DNA from: Bin34 sp965219935
Lineage (GTDB): Bacteria > Chloroflexota > Anaerolineae > Caldilineales > Caldilineaceae
Direction: 5' to 3'
DNA: 64,000 nt
Assembly (NCBI GenBank): GCA_965219935.1
Contig: CBDCOU010000003.1
Coordinates: 372,001 to 436,000, forward strand
Position numbers and translations under genes: made by a program. The notes beneath the pieces are model-generated. The model saw only the letters and a list, made by a program, of their open reading frames with translations, did not search any database and was not told the origin of the DNA. Shown here in pieces: positions 8,682-16,453 of the stretch (position 1 is its first letter; every line of letters starts with the position of its first letter).

Positions 8682-10019
8682 ATGTCTGCCACCACTTCCC
8701 GCCGCACATTCCTGAAGGCTTCGTTGGTTGCGACCGGACTATTGCTGTCCGCATGCGAACCCTCCGCCATTGCTCCGGCAGCCACGGCCGCCGGTGGTAC
8801 CGAGGTGGAGGCGCTTCTGTACGTCGGCTACCCCTTGGATGAGGCGCGGATTGAGGCGTTCGGTCTGTTCAAGCGGATTGCCCCCGACTTGGACATTGAG
8901 GCGATTGAAATTGATTCCGCCTGGGACGACATGCAGGTTCAGGTCGGAGCAGTGCTCGCCTCGGGCAATCGCATCGATCTCCTGCCGATCGCCACGTACG
9001 GCTTGCCCAGGCTCTGGGCCAGTTCGGGCCAGTTGCTGGATTTGCACCCCTGGATTGCGGATGCGTTGCAGCCCGCGGCTGCGGAATTCCCTTCCGCGCT
9101 GTTGCAGGCCTACGGGGGGGATGCACAGTACGGCCTGCCCCTTGAATTCGTGTCCCATGCCGTGCTCCTGAACCGAACGGTGTTTGCAGACGCAGGCCAG
9201 CCACTGCCTGGAGCAACCTGGACCTGGCAGGATTGCCTGGAGTTGTCCTATGCCCTGACACGCCGGGGAGGCAGCGACGCGACCTGGGGATGGGGTACGG
9301 AACTTGACGTGGCGGGAGCGGAGCACTGGTTGTGGGCGAATGGCGGCCCCGGCCTGTTCGACCGGTCGGCGGCAGACTTTGCCAACCCGACCGCCTCGCA
9401 CCAAGCCCATCATGCGGCACTGGAATGGCTCTCCCAAATGTGGCTGGTGCACAAGGTGGCTCCCGGTCCCGAACAGTTGAGAAGTCGTAGTCCGGCATCC
9501 CTGAAGTTGTCCGGCAATCTCGCGATGTGGATGGCCTCGTCACTGGATGTGCGGCTTCTGGAGGACCAACGCGATCGAGTGGATTGGCAAGCGGTCCCTG
9601 TGCCAAAGGCCCACGCGGACGGACCCAGTGCCACCATGGTCTGGAGCACGGGCCTTGCCGTTGCCAGCAGCACACGGTTCCCCGACGAGTCGGCCCAGTT
9701 GCTGGCACACATGACCACCGGGGAAGGGGCGGCGCGCATGGCGCGGGACAGTGCGCATCCGGTGGCCGGACGGCCGGACCTGTGGTTGACTGACGAGCGT
9801 CGTGCCCGAGGCGGTTCCGTATTCGTGGATTCGCCGCGCACGGCGGACAGGGTCGGTGACAACTCCTTGGGCTCCAATCACCGGGAGCTGCTGGAGACGG
9901 TGGTGGAACCCAATTGGAAAGCCGTGTTCGCGGGGGCAGTCCTGCCGGAAACCGCGCTGGCGACGATGGATGATCAGTTGACCGCCAGTATCCGCAATGC
10001 CCGGCTGCCCCAAGTCTGA
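8682..10019 (+). CDS. Extracellular solute-binding lipoprotein (family 1), Tat-like signal
   Basis: Substrate-binding protein of an ABC importer, probably for sugar-like solutes. The N-terminus MSATTSRRTFLKAS has a twin-arginine motif, then a hydrophobic stretch and a lipobox (LLSAC), so the mature protein would begin at the Cys near residue 26 and be anchored as a lipoprotein. The body has the alternating pattern of family 1 binding proteins (TWTWQDCLELSYALTRRGG; WSTGLAVASSTRFPDESAQL). No permease or ATPase genes adjoin it, so it is an orphan in this window. ATG 8682 was preferred over the upstream TTG at 8664 because it places the RR motif close to the start. Confidence 0.8.
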   Translation: MSATTSRRTFLKASLVATGLLLSACEPSAIAPAATAAGGTEVEALLYVGYPLDEARIEAFGLFKRIAPDLDIEAIEIDSAWDDMQVQVGAVLASGNRIDLLPIATYGLPRLWASSGQLLDLHPWIADALQPAAAEFPSALLQAYGGDAQYGLPLEFVSHAVLLNRTVFADAGQPLPGATWTWQDCLELSYALTRRGGSDATWGWGTELDVAGAEHWLWANGGPGLFDRSAADFANPTASHQAHHAALEWLSQMWLVHKVAPGPEQLRSRSPASLKLSGNLAMWMASSLDVRLLEDQRDRVDWQAVPVPKAHADGPSATMVWSTGLAVASSTRFPDESAQLLAHMTTGEGAARMARDSAHPVAGRPDLWLTDERRARGGSVFVDSPRTADRVGDNSLGSNHRELLETVVEPNWKAVFAGAVLPETALATMDDQLTASIRNARLPQV

Positions 10020-10063
10020 ACCGTAACCGGCCAACCCGAAGCGCTGCCACCCGGAAGGTGACC

Positions 10064-10666
10064 ATGACCCGCGAACTGGTGCTTCCCTTCGCGCTGCAAC
10101 TGCAGATCATCGATCAGTCGCTCGCGGGGAAACCCGAGGAGATCTGCGGCATCGTCAGGGGGCGGGATCGGCAGGCAACGGCGCTGGTGCCGTCACGGAA
10201 CGCGGCGGAAGAACGGACCATCAACTATCTGGTGGAACCGTCGGTGCTGATGCAACAGTTCGTCTTCGAGGACGAGGGCGACTCCATGGTGGCCATCTAC
10301 CACTCGCATCCCGAGTCTCCGGCCTATCCCTCAGCCACCGATGCCTGGACGGCCACCTATCCCGAGTCCGTTTACCTAATCTGTTCCCTGGAAACATTGC
10401 AACCCGTGATCCGGGGCTTTGAACTGCTGGACATCGAAACCGACTTCGACTTGACGGCCCTCAAGCAGCAGACATCGTTCTACGAAACGCGGCCTGGCCT
10501 CTTTGCCTGGTATCGGGCCACCGGCACACCCTTGCCCGATGCACTCGACCGGACGCGCTGTCCGGCCTGGGACCCGTTCTACGTGGTTTGGTTCCAGCCG
10601 GACCCGGCTGACGAGCCCGAGGTGCGGGTTGTTCACATTGGGGAAATCAGGATCAAGTCCCATTGA
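10064..10666 (+). CDS. M67-family JAMM metallopeptidase (Mec-type, sulfur-carrier hydrolase)
   Basis: Zinc peptidase of about 200 residues with a complete JAMM signature: the upstream Glu of PEEICGI, then YHSHPESPAYPSATDAW (HxHP...S-x2-D). In Mycobacterium, the homologue Mec releases cysteine from the C-terminus of the sulfur carrier CysO; in the quinolobactin pathway, QbsD trims a tail from QbsE. The next genes encode a ThiS/MoaD-like carrier, its activating enzyme and CysM, so the same kind of role is inferred here. ATG 10064 has GGAAGG about 7 bases upstream; GTG 10058 is the alternative. A 141-bp gap separates it from the carrier gene. Confidence 0.85.
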   Translation: MTRELVLPFALQLQIIDQSLAGKPEEICGIVRGRDRQATALVPSRNAAEERTINYLVEPSVLMQQFVFEDEGDSMVAIYHSHPESPAYPSATDAWTATYPESVYLICSLETLQPVIRGFELLDIETDFDLTALKQQTSFYETRPGLFAWYRATGTPLPDALDRTRCPAWDPFYVVWFQPDPADEPEVRVVHIGEIRIKSH

Positions 10667-10807
10667 TTCGCTGCCGGTATCCCCGGGCAGTCTCCCTAAC
10701 GCATCTCCAATGAATGAACTTGATGCCCGGTGCTAAGATATCGAGCGCAATGGGCAGCCTCCTGCCCGTGACTGGACTTCATTCACCAGAAAGCTGACAT
10801 AAACAGC

Positions 10808-11092
10808 ATGACGACTGTCTACATTCCCACTCCCCTGCGACGCCTGACGGCCGGTGCCTCCAAGCTGGAGGTGGAAGGCAGTTCGGTTGGCGAACTCATC
10901 CAGGCCGTTGATGCGCAGCATCCGGGGGTGGCGGCCAAGATTTTGGATGCCGACGGCGAGGTCAAGCGCTTCATCAATGTGTTTTGCAACGATGATGAAA
11001 TCCGCTCGCTTGAAGGCTTGGACACCCCGGTCGGGGAACGGGATCGCGTATCCATCGTTCCGGCGATGGCGGGCGGTGCGGCGATAGCCTGA
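10808..11092 (+). CDS. ThiS/MoaD-like small sulfur carrier protein with tail after Gly-Gly
   Basis: Ubiquitin-fold protein of 94 residues. The fold is suggested by VYIPTPLRRLTAG, SSVGELIQAVDAQHPGV and FINVFCNDDEIRSLEGLDT, then VSIVPAMAGG. In the active carrier the terminal Gly would be adenylated and thiocarboxylated. Here the Gly-Gly is followed by AAIA, so the carrier is probably made as a precursor that needs trimming; the upstream JAMM peptidase is the obvious candidate. It is followed after 29 bp by its probable E1-like partner. A CysO-like role is inferred; a MoaD or ThiS role cannot be excluded. Confidence 0.85.
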   Translation: MTTVYIPTPLRRLTAGASKLEVEGSSVGELIQAVDAQHPGVAAKILDADGEVKRFINVFCNDDEIRSLEGLDTPVGERDRVSIVPAMAGGAAIA

Positions 11093-11121
11093 AGCAGATT
11101 GGGAATCAGGAGAATCAGAAC

Positions 11122-12324
11122 ATGGCGCACTTAAACAGGGACCAGCTGGTGGAGTTGGCCAAGAGCGAGATTACCGAGATCACGGCGGATCAATTGAAGG
11201 CGCGCCTGGATCAGGGCGAGGATCTGACGGTGATTGACATCCGGGAGCGGGATGAGTTCGTGCAGGGCCACGTGCCCGACGCTACCTTTATTCCGCGCGG
11301 CCATCTGGAGCTTCAGGTGGAACAGCACCAGCCGGACCGGGACGAGCCGGTTGTGCTCTATTGCGCGGGCGGGGTTCGTTCGGCCCTGGCGGCGCGCAAT
11401 CTCAAGGACATGGGCTACCGCAACCCCATTTCCCTGATCGGCGGCTTCAACGGCTGGAAAAACGCAGGCCTGGAGTTCAAGGTTCCGGTGGTGCTGAACG
11501 ACGAGCAGCAGATCCGATACAGTCGGCACACGATGCTGTCGGAGATCGGCGAGGCCGGCCAAATCCGTCTGCTGGAGAGCAGTGTTCTGTTGATTGGCGC
11601 CGGTGGTCTGGGCAGTCCGGCCGCCATGTACCTGGCGGCCGCCGGGGTGGGCAAGCTGGGCATCATCGACTTTGACACGGTCGACGTTTCGAACCTCCAG
11701 CGGCAATTGCTGCACGGGCAGAAGGATGTGGGACGTCCCAAGATCGATTCGGCCCGCGATCGCATTCAGGACATCAACCCGGATGTCGAGGTGGTGGGCT
11801 ACAACGTGCCGTTGAAGAGTTTCAACGCCATGGAGATCATCTCGGAGTACGACGTGGTCATCAACGGGTCGGACAACTTCCCGACCCGCTACCTGGTCAA
11901 CGACGCCTGCCATCTGCTGGACAAACCGCTGGTCGACGGCAGCATCTTTATGTTCGAGGGTCAGGTTACGGTCTACGACGGCACCGGGCCCTGCTACCGA
12001 TGCCTGTATCCGGATCCGCCGCCTCCCGGCGAGGTTCCGAGTTGCGCCGAGGCCGGCGTCATGGGCGTGCTGCCGGGCATTGTGGGCTCGATGCAGGCCC
12101 TGGAGGCCATCAAGCTGCTGGTCGGGTTTGGCGAGTCGCTGTCCGGCCGGCTGTTGATGATCGACACGGGCGACATGACCGTACGGACGCTGCGTGTGGA
12201 TGCGGCCCTGGACTGCCCCTTGTGCGGTGGTCGGCCGACGGTCACCAAACTGATCGACTACGAGGAGTTCTGCGGCCTTCCAAGCCAGGCGGACCATCCG
12301 GAAGCGGTGCCCGAACCGGCCTGA
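11122..12324 (+). CDS. moeB: Rhodanese-ThiF fusion: MoeB/MoeZ-type sulfur-carrier adenylyltransferase
   Basis: E1-like enzyme of 400 residues that adenylates the C-terminus of a sulfur carrier and supplies sulfur. Residues about 15-115 form a rhodanese domain with active-site Cys in VVLYCAGGVRS. Residues about 125-385 form the ThiF domain, with the nucleotide loop LLIGAGGLGSPAA, VDVSNLQRQLLHG, zinc cysteines in CYRCLYP and CPLCGG, and the catalytic Cys in VPSCAEAGVMG. The order, rhodanese first, is the reverse of mycobacterial MoeZ and yeast Uba4, where rhodanese is C-terminal. AGGAG lies about 10 bases before the ATG. It lies between the carrier and CysM genes. Confidence 0.93.
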   Translation: MAHLNRDQLVELAKSEITEITADQLKARLDQGEDLTVIDIRERDEFVQGHVPDATFIPRGHLELQVEQHQPDRDEPVVLYCAGGVRSALAARNLKDMGYRNPISLIGGFNGWKNAGLEFKVPVVLNDEQQIRYSRHTMLSEIGEAGQIRLLESSVLLIGAGGLGSPAAMYLAAAGVGKLGIIDFDTVDVSNLQRQLLHGQKDVGRPKIDSARDRIQDINPDVEVVGYNVPLKSFNAMEIISEYDVVINGSDNFPTRYLVNDACHLLDKPLVDGSIFMFEGQVTVYDGTGPCYRCLYPDPPPPGEVPSCAEAGVMGVLPGIVGSMQALEAIKLLVGFGESLSGRLLMIDTGDMTVRTLRVDAALDCPLCGGRPTVTKLIDYEEFCGLPSQADHPEAVPEPA

Positions 12325-12330
12325 GACGGG

Positions 12331-13281
12331 TTGGCAGCGGCCGTGGCGGCTCACAACACATCGGCCGCGGGAGGTTCGGGATCACGGTCGATCCTGGATC
12401 TCGTGGGAGGCACGCCGCTCCTGGACCTTTCGCCGTGGGCCTGGGGGGAAGGTGTGCCCCGCGCGGTCCGTGTACAGGCCAAGGCGGAGTGGTTCAACCC
12501 CGGCGGTTCGGTCAAGGCGCGGGCGGCTGCCTGGATTTTCCGGGACGCCGTGCAAACGGGCGCGCTGACCAAAGAGCGGTGCCTGATCGACAGCAGCTCG
12601 GGCAATACGGCCATCTCCTATGCCCAAATCGGGGCGGCGCTGGGCTACCGCGTCAAGTTGGTGATGCCGGCCAACGTGTCGATTGAACGCAAGACGATGG
12701 TGCAGGCCTACGGCGCCGAATTAATCGAGTCGGATCCCCTGGAAGGGTCCGACGGCGCGATCCGCGTGGTGCGCCGGCTGGTGGCCGAGGATCCGAGCCT
12801 GTTCCACGCCGACCAGTACGCCAACCCGGCCAACTGGCAGGCCCACTACGAAACCACCGGTCCCGAAATCTGGCAACAGACCGAGGGGCGCATCACCCAT
12901 TTTGTGTGCGGTTTGGGCACCACCGGAACATTCGTGGGCGTTGGCCGCTACCTGCACGAGCAGGATCCGGACATCCGGCTCGTTTCCGTCCAGCCCTCGG
13001 ATGAACTGTCGGTGATTGAGGGTCTCAAGCATCTGCCAACGTCCATCGTGCCGCCCATCTATGATCCCGGCGTGGCCACGTCGGAGATGACCGTGGATCC
13101 CGAAGCCAGTTGGGATCTGGTGCGCCGCCTGGCCCGTGAACAGGGCCTTTTCATGGGGCTGAGTGCGGGCGGTGCCGTGGCCGCGGCTCTGGATGTCGCC
13201 AGGGAGCTTGAGCGCGGCGTGGTTGTCACAATCCTTCCGGATGACGGCAGCAAGTATGTGAGTCTGGGCGTCTTCGACTGA
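12331..13281 (+). CDS. cysM: CysM-like cysteine synthase (PLP-dependent)
   Basis: Fold type II PLP enzyme of 316 residues that makes cysteine from an activated serine and a sulfur donor. Visible are DLVGGTPLLDL, the PLP-lysine motif NPGGSVKARAA, the substrate loop SSSGNTA, the phosphate-binding GLGTTGTFVG, and the C-terminal GLSAGG. Gene order with the carrier and JAMM peptidase matches the CysO-CysM-Mec pathway, so thiocarboxylated carrier is the likely sulfur donor. O-phosphoserine or O-acetylserine specificity cannot be read safely. The TTG start lies 6 bp after the moeB stop; GTG 12343 is an alternative. Confidence 0.88.
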   Translation: MAAAVAAHNTSAAGGSGSRSILDLVGGTPLLDLSPWAWGEGVPRAVRVQAKAEWFNPGGSVKARAAAWIFRDAVQTGALTKERCLIDSSSGNTAISYAQIGAALGYRVKLVMPANVSIERKTMVQAYGAELIESDPLEGSDGAIRVVRRLVAEDPSLFHADQYANPANWQAHYETTGPEIWQQTEGRITHFVCGLGTTGTFVGVGRYLHEQDPDIRLVSVQPSDELSVIEGLKHLPTSIVPPIYDPGVATSEMTVDPEASWDLVRRLAREQGLFMGLSAGGAVAAALDVARELERGVVVTILPDDGSKYVSLGVFD

Positions 13282-13334
13282 ACCACCAGCCGCCAGGGTC
13301 CCTGGCGAATTTCCTTTCGACAGCGGGGGCGGAT

Positions 13335-14123
13335 ATGTCCATGCGAATTGACCTTTCCGACCGCACCGCGCTGGTGACCGGTGCCTCTCGGGGCATAGGC
13401 CTGTGTATCGCCAGGACTTTCGCGTCGGCTGGAGCACGGGTGGCCATGGTGGCGCGCAAGGAGGAGGCGTTGGCACAGGCGGCCCGGGAGGTCGAACGGT
13501 CCGGCGGGCAGACACTGGCCGTGGCCGCCAGCACCAGCCGGGACGATGAGGTTGTCAGAGTCCGCGACACCGTGGCGGATGCCTGGGGACACGTGGACAT
13601 TCTGGTCAACAATGCTGCCACCAGTCCCCATTTCGGTCCGGTGCTTGAAGCGGATACTAAGGTTTTCCAGGCTACGCTGAACACCAATCTCCTGGGATAT
13701 TTCCGGACCGCGCAGGCCTTCGCACCCGGCATGGTTGAAGCCGGTGGCGGTCGGATCCTCAATGTGTCGTCAATCGCGGGCCACAGGCCGGCCGCGGGAT
13801 TGGGCCTGTATGCAGTCTCCAAGGCCGGGGTGGGCATGCTCACGGCCTGTCTGGCGAGGGAGTTGGGACCGCACAACATTTTGGTCAATGCCATTTCGCC
13901 CGGTCTCGTGCGAACGCATTTCAGTCGGGCTCTCTTCGATATGGACACGGGGCCCGACCCGGAAGTCAACGACCTGTCGCATGAGTCCTATGTAAAGGCG
14001 ACGCCCCTGGGACGCGCCGGCGAGGCGCAGGAAGTGGCAAACCTGGCCTTGTTCCTTGCTTCAGGCCTGGCCGCCTATGCCAACGGAGCCGACATCCCGC
14101 TGGATGGCGGATATCTGGTTTGA
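13335..14123 (+). CDS. SDR-family NAD(P)-dependent oxidoreductase
   Basis: Classical short-chain dehydrogenase of 262 residues. It has the Rossmann glycine motif TGASRGIG, the NNAA motif, catalytic Ser in NVSSIAGH, catalytic YAVSK (Y-x3-K), and the family C-terminus ANGADIPLDGGYLV. It follows cysM by 54 bp on the same strand and may be cotranscribed, but nothing ties it to cysteine synthesis. The substrate is unknown. Confidence 0.9.
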   Translation: MSMRIDLSDRTALVTGASRGIGLCIARTFASAGARVAMVARKEEALAQAAREVERSGGQTLAVAASTSRDDEVVRVRDTVADAWGHVDILVNNAATSPHFGPVLEADTKVFQATLNTNLLGYFRTAQAFAPGMVEAGGGRILNVSSIAGHRPAAGLGLYAVSKAGVGMLTACLARELGPHNILVNAISPGLVRTHFSRALFDMDTGPDPEVNDLSHESYVKATPLGRAGEAQEVANLALFLASGLAAYANGADIPLDGGYLV

Positions 14124-14398
14124 GGCTGCGTTCGGCCGGGGTGATTCGCCCAACCAACCATTGTGGTTTCGGGGAGCCTTGCACTTCGGGTCCCTGACTG
14201 GTGGGGATCTGCCGGAATCGAAAGTTGTTGGGAGGGAGGCCTCACGCCTGGCTTGACCACTGGGCCTGTTCCGGCGCGACTTGAGCTTGGAGCAAGCCTC
14301 CGGCGACCCAATTGAACCCACACGAAACTTCCCGTTCCACACGGGATGCCCCCAGTGCTCCAAGGCCGGGGGCCACGATCCAATGGCGCGTGGAAGGG

Positions 14399-14730
14399 AA
14401 CACTGCACCGGGCAGTTGTCCCAGCCGGCTTGTTTGCGCTTGGCCACAAGGCCATTGCCAAGGGCGGTCTTGCGGCCAAGCAGGTTGAGGGCCGGGCCCT
14501 GCGGGGGCGACATGTTGTGCGGGGCATGGCCAATACGGATGCAGCTCTCGTCCCCCCGGAAGGTCATGCCCAGAGTCCGGTGGCGGCTGTTCCGGCTGCG
14601 TAGGTCCGCATCGCAGATTGCGGCCAGGGAGAGCGGCGACCGGCAGGATGCTCGACAGGAAGTGGCGCGTGGTCCGGGTGTCGACTTTGGCAGCCAGGGC
14701 CATCCGGGGCGCGGCCGTGGCGTTCATGAT
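14399..14730 (-). pseudogene. Decayed ISAs1-family transposase, C-terminal part
   Basis: One minus-strand frame reads FRGDESCIRIGHAPHNMS, then LNLLGRKTALGNGL and AKRKQAGWDN, matching the conserved C-terminal region of ISAs1-family DDE transposases. Just upstream, another frame reads TTRHFLSSILPVAA, corresponding to the preceding conserved block. The pieces lie in different frames, so the gene is dead. The rest of the 14124-14819 gap shows no intact ORF. Family assignment is by remembered motif similarity. Confidence 0.6.
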
Positions 14731-14819
14731 GGAAGTTCCGGGCAATGGCAAAGACCGCGCCCGTCCTACTCGCAGGCTTCGCCGCCCGAACCAGCAAACC
14801 GGAATTCGATTGCCTTGGG

Positions 14820-15473
14820 TCAAGGCGCGCGCAGTTCCACCCGAGCCTGGCGAATGATCTGCGTTGCGGACCAAAGGAATAGGCTGGCCATGATGCCGGC
14901 GACGATCAGGTCGGGCCACGCGGTTCCTGTCACCCACACACCGCTTGCGGCGACGATCACGGCAAGATTGCCAATGGCATCGTTGCGGCTGCACAGCCAA
15001 ACCGACCGGACGTTGGCATCGCCGTCGCGGTATTTCAGTAAAAGGAGGACGCTGGTCAGGTTGGCGATGAGAGCCAGCAGGCCGATCGCGCCCATGACCT
15101 CTGCCTGGGGAATGCCGCGGACCAGGACGTGATACGCCGTGGCGCCAAAAACCCAGAGCCCCATCGCACCCAGGCTCAGGCCCTTCAGGAGGGCGGCCCG
15201 TGCTCGCCAGAAGGGGGCCATGCCGATCACCAGAAGCGTGAGGGTGTAGGTTGCGGTATCGCCCAGGAAATCAAGCGCGTCGGCCTTAAGCGCCTGGGAT
15301 CCGGCCAGCAGGCCCGCGCCCATCTCGACCACAAACATGGCTGCATTGATGGCGATCACGGACCAGAGCATTCGCTTGTACGCGGCCGACAGACCATCGA
15401 ACTTTGTAGCATGACCGCAGCCACAATCGGACACGGACGGACTCCCCGTCAAGTGTTTTGAAACCTTGTGCAT
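14820..15473 (-). CDS. Cation diffusion facilitator-type metal exporter
   Basis: Inner-membrane transporter of 217 residues with about six helices, expected to export Zn, Cd, Co or similar ions by proton exchange. The N-terminus has a possible metal-binding CGCGH. The helix-2 site reads KADALDFLGDT (D-x3-D). The helix-5 site reads RNDAIGN, with Asn where many CDF proteins have the second metal Asp. The cytoplasmic C-terminal dimerisation domain is missing, so this is a short form. It is divergent from a ZntR-like regulator, and its promoter has MerR architecture. The start codon lies only about 5 bases from the predicted transcription start. Confidence 0.8.
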   Translation of the reverse strand: MHKVSKHLTGSPSVSDCGCGHATKFDGLSAAYKRMLWSVIAINAAMFVVEMGAGLLAGSQALKADALDFLGDTATYTLTLLVIGMAPFWRARAALLKGLSLGAMGLWVFGATAYHVLVRGIPQAEVMGAIGLLALIANLTSVLLLLKYRDGDANVRSVWLCSRNDAIGNLAVIVAASGVWVTGTAWPDLIVAGIMASLFLWSATQIIRQARVELRAP

Positions 15474-15494
15474 CTACTCCCACAACCCTACAAT
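15466..15494 (+). promoter_or_regulatory. Probable promoter of the merR-type gene
   Basis: The plus strand reads TTGTGC (15466-15471), a 17-base spacer, and TACAAT (15489-15494), about 33 bases before the regulator ATG. Its -10 element abuts the operator dyad, so the regulator would repress its own gene. Confidence 0.5.
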
Positions 15495-15515
15495 CTATAG
15501 CTACTATAGATGCAA
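15485..15515 (-). promoter_or_regulatory. MerR-type promoter of the CDF exporter
   Basis: The minus strand reads TTGCAT (15515-15510), a 19-base spacer, and TAGGGT (15490-15485). A 19-base spacer instead of 17 is the hallmark of promoters activated by MerR-family regulators, and the spacer contains the dyad at 15493-15511. Confidence 0.6.
15493..15511. promoter_or_regulatory. MerR operator: perfect 8-3-8 inverted repeat
   Basis: ATCTATAG-CTA-CTATAGAT, a perfect dyad with 8-base arms and a 3-base centre, located between the two divergent start codons and inside the 19-base spacer of the exporter promoter. Confidence 0.7.
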
Positions 15516-15526
15516 GAGGGCATGTG

Positions 15527-15973
15527 ATGCCGGAGACTGAAATCACGATTGGCCAGCTTTCGCGCGAGACGGGCTGCAAGGTCCCGACCATTCGCTACTA
15601 CGAGCAGATTGGGTTGCTGCCGGCACCCCCTCGGTCGGCTGGAAACACGCGACTATATGGTCCAGCACATCGGACGCGTCTCGGTTTCATCCAGCATTGT
15701 CGGGAATTGGGCTTCTCGCAGGCGGCGATCCGAGACCTGCTGTACCTTACCGATTATCCGGATCGGTCATGCATGGAGGTCACGAAAATTGCGCGCGGCC
15801 ACCTTGATGACATAAACCAACGCATCGTCTTCCTCACGGTGCTTAAGTTGGAAATGGAATACATGATCGAAGCATGCGATGGTGGCCGTGTCGCGCAGTG
15901 TCGCATCATTGAGGCTCTGGCAGACCGCTCGCGCGCTCATCGCCTGAGAGCCGGACCCAAAAAGGTCGAGTAG
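15527..15973 (+). CDS. MerR-family metal-responsive regulator (ZntR/CadR/PbrR-like)
   Basis: DNA-binding activator/repressor of 148 residues. The N-terminal winged helix reads ITIGQLSRETG and TIRYYEQIGLLP. A long dimerisation helix follows. Metal-ligand cysteines fit the ZntR pattern: DRSCMEVTKIARGH (equivalent to Cys79) and ACDGGRVAQCRIIEAL (a loop equivalent to Cys114 and Cys124). Divalent metal sensing (Zn, Cd or Pb) is inferred from this pattern. ATG 15527 was chosen because AGAGGG precedes it and the helix starts at once; the longer frame to 15458 would overlap the exporter gene. Confidence 0.88.
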   Translation: MPETEITIGQLSRETGCKVPTIRYYEQIGLLPAPPRSAGNTRLYGPAHRTRLGFIQHCRELGFSQAAIRDLLYLTDYPDRSCMEVTKIARGHLDDINQRIVFLTVLKLEMEYMIEACDGGRVAQCRIIEALADRSRAHRLRAGPKKVE

Positions 15974-16079
15974 TGTCAAGGGGTGGCAATGCTGTCGGCT
16001 TGCCAAGCTGAATGGAGCCGCGAATGCCTTGGCCTAAAACCGCTGGCCTGGCGTGTTGGCGTGCCTGTCTGCGTTGCGC

Positions 16080-16310
16080 AAGGGATTTGATCGACTGCAG
16101 GCGGGTTCTGATCGAGCCTTTCGTGCCGCGTGCCCTATCGGCCGCCCGCGCAAGACCGAGCTGAGCGAGATCATGAACGGGATACCGCAAATGGCCTTGG
16201 CGGGATGCCCAAGGCGAATGTTCCCAAGGATTTCCCTCCTGTCTCGACGGTGCGGCGGTATTTCCATATGCGGCGCGACAACGGGATCCGGCAGATTGAG
16301 CCGGTCCGTG
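16080..16310 (+). pseudogene. Decayed IS5-type transposase, N-terminal part
   Basis: Three plus-strand frames carry consecutive blocks of an IS5-like N-terminal domain: DLIDCRRVLIEPFVP, then GRPRKTELSEIMNG, then VPKDFPPVSTVRRYF and MRRDNGIRQIEPV. The blocks are in order but in different frames and no catalytic domain follows. The rest of the 15974-16453 gap shows nothing else. Confidence 0.6.
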
Positions 16311-16453
16311 TTGACCGGCAGTGCTGCCGATTCTGGATTCGGTGTGTGCTGCAACCAGTACCGATGCACAGTCAACAGGGTTGCAACCATACTGAATTGG
16401 TGTATGTTCCTTGGGATTGCTTCAGGTTTTGATCATCCAGTCCAGAAATCCAT

